A stretch of DNA of 64,000 nt from assembly GCA_041392765.1 (NCBI GenBank), contig JAWKLL010000019.1:1-64000 (forward strand). The letters run 5' to 3'. This DNA comes from Lewinella sp041392765 (GTDB lineage Bacteria > Bacteroidota > Bacteroidia > Chitinophagales > Saprospiraceae). Shown one piece after another: positions 57,921-64,000 of this stretch. The first letter of the stretch is position 1; each line of letters begins with the position of its first letter. Under the pieces are notes generated by a model that did no database searches, was not told the DNA's origin, and saw nothing but the letters and a program-made list of their open reading frames with translations. Both the position numbers and the translations under genes were made by a program.

Positions 57921-59364
57921 ATGAGTGATTCTATGCAAACTTTGGAGCAGCATACCCAAAGTGAGTATAAATATGGCTTCACCTCCGATATTGAAACGGA
58001 AGTATTCCCTATCGGGTTGAATGAGGACGTTGTTCGCATGATTTCGGCCAAGAAAAATGAGCCGGAATTTCTGTTGGAGTGGCGTCTTCGTGCTTACCGC
58101 CAATGGTTGGAGATGAAAGAGCCTACTTGGCCTAATGTGGATTACGAACCCATTGATTATCAAAGCATCAGCTACTATGCGGCACCTAAGAAGAAGCCGC
58201 AATACGAGAGCTTAGACGAGGTAGATCCCGAACTGATTGCTACGTTCAATAAGCTGGGCATTCCGCTGGAAGAGCAAAAAATATTGGCGGGCGTGGCGGT
58301 AGATGCGGTGATCGATTCGGTATCGGTGAAAACAACGTACAAAGAAAAATTGGCAGAACTCGGCATCATATTCTGCTCGTTTAGCGAGGCGGTTCATGAG
58401 CATCCCGAGTTGGTCAAGAAGTACCTCGGTACGGTTGTGCCGCCTAATGACAATTTCTTTCGGCCTCAATTCCGCTGTTTTTAGCGATGGGTCTTTTGTG
58501 TATATCCCCAAGGGTGTGCGTTGCCCTATGGAGCTTTCTACTTATTTCCGTATTAATACCGCTAATACTGGGCAGTTCGAGCGCACCCTCGTTATAGCGG
58601 AGGAAGGCAGCTACGTGAGCTACTTGGAGGGATGCACGGCACCTATGCGCGATGAAAACCAATTGCACGCCGCTGTGGTGGAGTTGGTAGCCTTGGATAG
58701 TGCTGAAATCAAATATTCAACGGTACAGAACTGGTACCCCGGCGACGAGGATGGCAAGGGCGGTATTTATAACTTTGTGACAAAGCGCGGTTTGTGTGCA
58801 GGGAAGCACTCCAAAATTTCCTGGACGCAGGTAGAGACGGGTTCCGCTATCACTTGGAAATACCCCAGTTGCGTACTGAAAGGCGACTACTCCATCGGAG
58901 AATTTTACTCCGTAGCTGTCACCAATAAACGCCAGCAAGCCGACACGGGCACCAAGATGATCCACATCGGAAAAAACACCCGCAGTACCATCATATCGAA
59001 GGGTATTTCAGCAGGTAAGAGCCATAATTCCTATCGGGGATTGGTGAAAATAGGCAAACGCGCCGATAATGCGCACAACTTCTCCCAATGCGACTCCCTG
59101 CTGATGGGCGATCGCTGTGGGGCACACACTTTCCCTTACCTGGAGATTGAGAACAGCACGGCCAAAGTAGAACACGAGGCCACGACTTCCAAAATTGGCG
59201 AAGATCAGTTGTTTTACCTTCAGCAACGGGGATTGAGCGAAGAAGATGCCATCAATATGATCGTAAACGGCTACTGCAAGGAGGTCTTCAACGAACTGCC
59301 CATGGAGTTTGCCGCTGAAGCGCAAAAGCTGCTCGCCATCAGTTTGGAGGGGAGCGTTGGGTAG
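57921..59364 (+). CDS. sufB: Fe-S cluster assembly scaffold SufB, frame-broken
   Basis: Scaffold subunit of the SufBCD complex on which Fe-S clusters are built. First frame: EYKYGFTSDIETEVFPIGLN, then EPEFLLEWRLRAYRQWLEM, both SufB hallmarks. The frame breaks near 58462, inside the stretch before LNSAVFSDGSFVYIPKGVRC. The second frame carries YLEGCTAPM, WYPGDEDGKGGIYNFVTKRG, YRGLVKIGKRADNAHNFSQC and the C-terminal EDAINMIVNGYCKEVFNELP. About 480 aa, the family length. First gene of sufB-C-D-S-E plus a DUF59 gene, all plus strand with gaps of 3-55 bp. Confidence 0.95.
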
Positions 59365-59418
59365 GGGATCCCTCTCCTTTTTATTCCGTATTTTACTTAC
59401 CAAAACAAAATCAGCTTT

Positions 59419-60183
59419 ATGCTAAACATACAAAACCTTCACGCATCGGTAGAAGAAAAAGCCATTCTCAAAGGGCTGAACCTTCAGGTAAACCCCGGCG
59501 AAGTACACGCCATCATGGGGCCTAATGGTTCTGGCAAAAGTACGTTGGCCAATGTATTGGCTGGGCGCGAAGAATACGAAGTTACAGGCGGTACCGTAGA
59601 GTTTTTGGGGCAAGACCTCTTGGGAATGGAGGTGGATGAGCGTGCCCATGCAGGTGTTTTCCTCGCCTTTCAGTATCCGGTGGAAATACCCGGGGTGAGC
59701 AATGCTACCTTCCTCAAAAGCGCGGTGAATGCAGTGCGAGTGGCTCGCGGTTTGGAAGAACTCAAACCCGTAGAGATGCTCAAGCTGTTGCGCGAAAAAG
59801 CCAAAATGCTGGGTATCAACGAGGATTTTCTCAAGCGCAGCCTGAATGAAGGATTCTCCGGTGGTGAGAAAAAGCGCAACGAAATGCTGCAAATGGCGTT
59901 GTTGGAACCTCAATTGGCCATCTTGGATGAAACCGATTCTGGTTTGGATATCGATGCCCTCAAAATTGTAGCGGATGCTGTCAATCAGTTGCGTTCGCCA
60001 GAACGTTCCTTTGTGGTGGTTACCCATTACCAGCGATTGCTTAATTATATCGTGCCAGATTTTGTGCATGTGCTATGGAATGGCCGCATCATCAAGAGTG
60101 GGGATAAAAACCTCGCGCTGGAGCTGGAAGAGAAAGGATATGATTGGCTAAAAGAAGAAGCCCTTTCGACTACCGTGAGTTAA
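59419..60183 (+). CDS. sufC: Fe-S assembly ATPase SufC
   Basis: An intact 254-aa ABC-type ATPase that drives conformational change in SufBCD. Walker A is GPNGSGKSTLANVLAG, the Q-loop region is FLAFQYPVEIPGV, the signature is FSGGEKKRNEMLQ, and Walker B is LAILDETDSGLDID, followed by the H-loop in VVTHYQRL. The DETDSGLDID variant is typical for SufC. It lies 54 bp after sufB and 25 bp before sufD. Confidence 0.97.
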   Translation: MLNIQNLHASVEEKAILKGLNLQVNPGEVHAIMGPNGSGKSTLANVLAGREEYEVTGGTVEFLGQDLLGMEVDERAHAGVFLAFQYPVEIPGVSNATFLKSAVNAVRVARGLEELKPVEMLKLLREKAKMLGINEDFLKRSLNEGFSGGEKKRNEMLQMALLEPQLAILDETDSGLDIDALKIVADAVNQLRSPERSFVVVTHYQRLLNYIVPDFVHVLWNGRIIKSGDKNLALELEEKGYDWLKEEALSTTVS

Positions 60184-60208
60184 TTTAGGAACGACAAAAT
60201 TTCAACGC

Positions 60209-61551
60209 ATGTCTGTCACGCTATCCGCTCAGGATACTCCTTTTAAAACGAAGTTTCTGGAGCAGTTCGCCGATTTCAAAGCCAACTTGAACGGGCATAG
60301 TCAGGAACCGCTGGCTATTTTTTGCAAAGATGGCCACGAGGCTTTGCTACAAACAGATTTTCCCGACCGTACCGTGGAAGATTGGAAATACTCCGGTTCG
60401 CCTATTCAGCGTATGCTGGAGCAACACTATGCACCCGCAGGGCTTGCATTCGTGACAAAGGAACAAGTGCAGCAATGGGCTATACCAGATTTAGCTGCTA
60501 TTTCATTGGTCTTTGTGAATGGTCAGTTGGCTGCTTCATTGTCTTCTGATACCAGCCAACTACCCGACGGATTGGTTATCCAAACATGGATAAAGCACTG
60601 GCCGACGAAACCACTCGCCAGTGGATATACGAACAATTGGCGCACGAAGGTGGGACTGCTCAAAATACCTTCCTGCCACTCAATCAGGCGTTTGCTTCTC
60701 ATGGCCTTTATATCGCTACTTCGCGCAACGCTGTTGTGTCCACCCCTATTCACTGTTTGTATATTACTACGAGCACGGGGCAGGCACACCACTGCCATCC
60801 ACAGCATTTTGTTAAAGCAGCGGCAGGTAGTCAGTTGACTATCTTGGAAAGTTTCCATGATTTGGAGGAAGCTACGCCCAGTTTTATCAATGCTGCTACG
60901 CACATTGAGGTAGCCGCCAACGCCCATCTTCATTACTACCGCTTGCAGGGGGCTGGCCGTGAATCTTTGGTAGTGAATAACACTATCGTGCGACAGCACC
61001 GGGATAGCGTGTTTAGCCACTACGCCCTCGATTTGGGGGGTAAAGTAGTGCGCAATAACTTGGCTGCTACCCACTTGGATAGCAACCTCGAGACACACTA
61101 CTACGGGGTTTATTTTGGCAACGGCAACCAGCACATCGACAACCAGACGTTCATCGATCACGCCATGCCTCACTGCCAGAGCAACGAACTGTATAAAGGT
61201 ATCATGACCGATTATGCCAGAGGGGTGTTCAACGGCAAAGTTACCGTGCGGCAGGATGCGCAGAAAACCAATGCTTTTCAGCAAAATAGCAGTTTGGTGC
61301 TTTCCGCCAATGCCATCATGGACACCAAGCCTCAGTTGGAGATTTTTGCCGACGACGTGCGGTGTAGCCACGGTGCTACTGTAGGACAATTGGATGAGAG
61401 CAGCGTTTTTTACTTGCGCAGTAGAGGGCTTTCCCCCGCGAATGCCCGCCGTTTGCTACAGGAAGCTTTCCTTGGCGAGGTGGTGGACAATATGCCGCAT
61501 GAGGCCATCCGTACGTATGCTCATCAATTGATTACTGATAAATTTGCTTAA
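60209..61551 (+). CDS. sufD: Fe-S assembly protein SufD, frame-broken
   Basis: Partner of SufB in the SufBCD complex. The first frame reads MSVTLSAQDTPFKTKFLEQF and TDFPDRTVEDWKYSG, the typical SufD N-terminal block, to LPDGLVIQT. A break near 60578 leads into MDKALADETTRQWIYEQLAH and on to the beta-helix core ILESFHDLEEATPSFINAAT. The conserved C-terminal blocks DNQTFIDHAMPHCQSNELYK and ADDVRCSHGATVGQLDESSV follow, the latter with the conserved Cys and His. About 447 aa, normal for SufD. The stop is 3 bp before sufS. Confidence 0.95.
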
Positions 61552-61554
61552 TTC

Positions 61555-62790
61555 ATGCACGTCGTCACTGCACCGATAGATATAGCCACTTTGCGTGCCG
61601 ATTTCCCGCTATTGGAGACTTCCATGCGCGGTAAGCCGTTGGTATTCTTGGATAGTGCAGCTTCTTCTCAGAAACCGCAAATCGTTTTAGAGGCCCTGGA
61701 TCAGTACTATCGGCACACCAACGCTAATGTGCACCGAGGTGTTTATGAATTGAGCCAACGCGCCACGGATGCCTTTGAAAAAGGGCGCGAACAAGCGCGT
61801 CAGTTTCTCAACGCAGCGGAAACGGCAGAAGTGATTTTTACCAAAGGATGCACAGAAAGTATCAATTTGGTAGCGGCGGGTTTTGGCAAAAAGTTTTTGC
61901 GGGAAGGGGATGAAGTGGTCATTTCTGCCATGGAACACCATTCCAACATCGTGCCTTGGCAATTGGCTTGCGAACAATCGGGGGCTATACTTCGCGTCAT
62001 TCCCATCAACGATAAGGGCGAATTAGAGATGGATGCTTATGAGCAACTGCTCAACGAGCGTACCAAAATCGTGGCCGTTGTACATGTGTCCAATGCCTTG
62101 GGAACGATTAACCCCATTCAGGCAATTATCGATAAAGCGCATGACCACGGGATTCCCGTGTTGGTGGACGGTGCCCAAGCAACACCCCATTTGCAAGTAG
62201 ATGTACAGGCGTTGGATGTTGACTTTTATACTTTTTCCGGCCATAAGGTATTCGGTCCTACGGGGATTGGGGTGTTGTATGGTAAGCGGAAGTGGTTGGA
62301 AGCACTGCCGCCTTACCAAGGTGGAGGCGAGATGATTGCACAGGTGACTTTTGAAAAAACGACCTACAACGAACTGCCTATTAAATTTGAAGCAGGCACC
62401 CCCGATATATCAGGTGCTGTGGGTTTGGGGGTAGCTTTAGACTATATTCGCCATATTGGGCAAGACGCTATTGCAGCCCACGAACACCGCTTGCTGGAAG
62501 CTGCCACGGAGGAACTTTGCCAGATAGATGGTTTGCGCATCATTGGCACTGCCGACCATAAGGCCAGCGTAATTTCTTTCGTAGTGGACGGAATCCACCC
62601 TTTCGACCTTGGTACAATCCTCGATAAAATGGGGATAGCGGTACGCACCGGACACCATTGCACCCAACCGCTAATGGCGCGTTTTGGCATACCGGGTACG
62701 GTACGTGCTTCCTTTGCCCTTTATAACAATATGGAGGACGTAGCGAAATTGGTGGAAGGGGTTAAAAGAAGCGTGGCGATGTTGCGATAA
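61555..62790 (+). CDS. sufS: Cysteine desulfurase SufS
   Basis: An intact 411-aa PLP enzyme that takes sulfur from cysteine as a persulfide for Fe-S assembly. Near the start, RADFPLLETSMRGKPLVFLD and DSAASSQKP are class II desulfurase blocks. MEHHSNIVPWQLAC contains the PLP-stacking His. FYTFSGHKVFGPTGIGVLYG has the Schiff-base Lys. The catalytic Cys is in RTGHHCTQPLMARFGIPGTV, the SufS-type short loop. It lies between sufD (3 bp) and sufE (11 bp). Confidence 0.97.
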   Translation: MHVVTAPIDIATLRADFPLLETSMRGKPLVFLDSAASSQKPQIVLEALDQYYRHTNANVHRGVYELSQRATDAFEKGREQARQFLNAAETAEVIFTKGCTESINLVAAGFGKKFLREGDEVVISAMEHHSNIVPWQLACEQSGAILRVIPINDKGELEMDAYEQLLNERTKIVAVVHVSNALGTINPIQAIIDKAHDHGIPVLVDGAQATPHLQVDVQALDVDFYTFSGHKVFGPTGIGVLYGKRKWLEALPPYQGGGEMIAQVTFEKTTYNELPIKFEAGTPDISGAVGLGVALDYIRHIGQDAIAAHEHRLLEAATEELCQIDGLRIIGTADHKASVISFVVDGIHPFDLGTILDKMGIAVRTGHHCTQPLMARFGIPGTVRASFALYNNMEDVAKLVEGVKRSVAMLR

Positions 62791-62801
62791 ACTAAATCTT
62801 C

Positions 62802-63221
62802 ATGTCAATCAACGAGATACAAGACGAGATAATATCAGAATTCCAGTTTTTTGATGACTGGATGGATAAGTACGAGTTCCTCATCAGTTTGGGTAAGGAT
62901 TTACCCCTCATTGATGATCAGTATAAGGATGCGGAACATTTAATTAAAGGCTGTCAGAGCCAAGTGTGGCTGCATGCAGCATCGGATGAAGGCAAGGTGG
63001 TTTTTACAGCCGACAGCGACGCTATCATTACCAAGGGTATCATTGCGCTTTTGGTGAGGGTGCTGTCTGGTCAGCCAGCCCGGGAAGTCGCCGAGTCGGA
63101 ATTGTATTTTATCGACCAGATAGGGCTGCACGAGCATCTTTCGCCTACCCGCTCCAATGGATTGCGGAGTATGGTGAAGCAGATGAAATTGTACGGTCTG
63201 GCCATTGCAGAACATCACTAA
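62802..63221 (+). CDS. sufE: Sulfur-acceptor protein SufE
   Basis: An intact 139-aa protein that accepts persulfide sulfur from SufS and passes it to SufBCD. The active-site Cys is in EHLIKGCQSQVWLHA, the conserved SufE loop, followed by DSDAIITKGIIALLVRVLSG. The N terminus, MSINEIQDEIISEFQFFDDW, is typical. It is separated from sufS by 11 bp and from the DUF59 gene by 9 bp. Confidence 0.96.
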   Translation: MSINEIQDEIISEFQFFDDWMDKYEFLISLGKDLPLIDDQYKDAEHLIKGCQSQVWLHAASDEGKVVFTADSDAIITKGIIALLVRVLSGQPAREVAESELYFIDQIGLHEHLSPTRSNGLRSMVKQMKLYGLAIAEHH

Positions 63222-63230
63222 TTATCTGCC

Positions 63231-63542
63231 ATGGACAAAGAAGCACTGCGAGCCGACATCATAGCCGCCATAAAAACGGTAGAAGACCCGGAGATTCCTG
63301 CCGATATTTACGAATTGGGGCTTATTTATACCATAGACATAGACGACGAGGGCAAAGTGCGCATAGAAATGACCCTCACTACCCCAATGTGTCCGGTGGC
63401 GGATTCGCTGCCGATGGAGGTGCAGGAAAAGGTCATCGCTATTGAGGGCGTAACCGATATAGACCTCCGAGTCGTTTTCGACCCACCTTGGGACAAAAGC
63501 AAGATGAGTGATGAAGCCAGGCTGCTGTTGGATATGTTTTAA
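63231..63542 (+). CDS. SufT-like DUF59 (MIP18-family) protein
   Basis: A 103-aa Fe-S maturation factor of the DUF59 family, often the last gene of SUF operons. VEDPEIPADIYELGLIYTID contains the family's DPE..I.V..LGL pattern. MTLTTPMCPVADSLPMEVQE carries the conserved Thr and Cys of the TxxxCP loop. DLRVVFDPPWDKSKMSDEAR is the usual C-terminal W-D/P block. Helps deliver clusters to target proteins; which ones is not known here. Confidence 0.93.
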   Translation: MDKEALRADIIAAIKTVEDPEIPADIYELGLIYTIDIDDEGKVRIEMTLTTPMCPVADSLPMEVQEKVIAIEGVTDIDLRVVFDPPWDKSKMSDEARLLLDMF

Positions 63543-63624
63543 GCAGATTGTGAACGTGGCAGAGTTGCGTAGTTTATGAAATATTTAGGACTTCTGCTAT
63601 CTTACGCCCTCAAAAGTACACAGC

Positions 63625-64000
63625 ATGATACTCAGCGATGCCAAAATATTAGAAGCCATTGATAATGGCGAAATCGTAATTGAACCTTTCGATCGTGATT
63701 GTTTGGGCACGAATTCCTATGATGTACATTTAGGGCGGTGGTTGGCTTATTACAAAGACCATATTTTAGATGCACGTAAACACAACCCCATCGAGTATGT
63801 AGAGATACCGGAAGAGGGGTTCGTGTTGCACCCTAATACCTTGTACTTGGGCGTGACAATGGAATATACAGAAACCCATGCGACGGTACCTTTTTTGGAA
63901 GGCAAGAGCAGTGTAGGGCGCTTGGGTATTGATATACACGCCACGGCAGGCAAAGGGGATGTAGGTTTTTGCAACACTTGGACCTTGGAGATTTCATGCA
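63625..64000 (+). CDS. dcd: dCTP deaminase, partial (runs off the window)
   Basis: Converts dCTP to dUTP (or dUMP in bifunctional forms) for dTTP synthesis. The open frame from the ATG at 63625 reads MILSDAKILEAIDNGEIVIE, DCLGTNSYDVHLGRWLAYYK and FLEGKSSVGRLGIDIHATAG. The last holds the catalytic motif with S-S-x-G-R and the nucleotide-binding Arg, followed by KGDVGFCNTWTLEIS. No stop before 64000; about 125 of an expected 180 residues are present. It follows the DUF59 gene by 82 bp and may be read from the same transcript. Confidence 0.93.
   Translation, partial: MILSDAKILEAIDNGEIVIEPFDRDCLGTNSYDVHLGRWLAYYKDHILDARKHNPIEYVEIPEEGFVLHPNTLYLGVTMEYTETHATVPFLEGKSSVGRLGIDIHATAGKGDVGFCNTWTLEISC

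Noticed and set aside
1..64000. tRNA and rRNA genes
   Set aside because: I looked for T-loop GTTCGA-type and anticodon-arm patterns and for rRNA landmarks and found none that fold convincingly; a tRNAscan run would settle it.

Overview
The window looks like a chromosomal piece from a member of the Bacteroidota, probably the Saprospiria/Lewinella side of the phylum. Three proteins end in type IX secretion (T9SS) C-terminal sorting domains. Several gene starts are preceded by the Bacteroidota -7 promoter motif TAnnTTTG. Lipoboxes, a TetR-controlled RND efflux operon, a TRAP transporter and a complete SUF operon fit the same phylum. No rRNA, tRNA, phage or CRISPR array was recognised. The class-level placement is inference.

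Layout. Bases 71-4151 (minus): broken dynamin-like GTPase, 6-phosphofructokinase 1, GlcNAc-kinase-like protein. 4152-6384: a 25-unit heptanucleotide array, then TRAP permeases dctQ-dctM (plus). 6385-8049: gene-poor, with a broken nucleotidyltransferase. 8050-11433: an intact 1127-aa protein joining an N-terminal caspase (C14) domain to a C-terminal serine alpha/beta hydrolase. 11455-18030 (minus): operon tetR - lipoprotein - cupin - tolC-like - hlyD-like - RND pump, with two copies of a palindromic operator candidate. 18593-22586: broken lipoprotein, CPBP protease, YciO/Sua5 protein, and a four-PDZ T9SS protein. 22861-24726: an IS1182-type element with 17-bp inverted repeats. 24845-29808 (minus): PNPOx-DinB fusion, MarR regulator, M14 carboxypeptidase, PolB-like exonuclease. 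29850-31152: a chimera of a truncated protease precursor and a truncated ATPase. 31153-32765: 1.6 kb of noncoding, repeat-rich DNA. 32766-37184: coiled-coil protein, hypothetical, Kef-type antiporter. 37287-42559: RNase P RNA, LOG-family protein, coaE, SLC13 transporter, lysine/alanine dehydrogenase-like enzyme. 42736-55493: secreted metalloprotease, 6-phosphofructokinase 2, giant T9SS dockerin/cohesin-like protein. 55882-57742: U32 peptidase family protein. 57921-63542: sufB-C-D-S-E plus a DUF59 gene. 63625 to the edge: dCTP deaminase (partial).

About twenty conserved genes, including single-copy housekeeping ones (coaE, sufB, sufD, both pfk genes), are split by one-base frame breaks, mostly in short homopolymers. 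The simplest reading is uncorrected long-read indels, so I annotate these as one locus each with the approximate break points. True pseudogenes cannot be separated from sequencing errors here, except for the protease/ATPase chimera, whose junction is in frame.

The most notable item is the caspase-hydrolase fusion, whose two catalytic centres both look intact. Next are the duplicated operator in the efflux operon (one copy inside the tolC-like coding start), the heptamer arrays, and several families of inverted-repeat intergenic elements that recur within the window.
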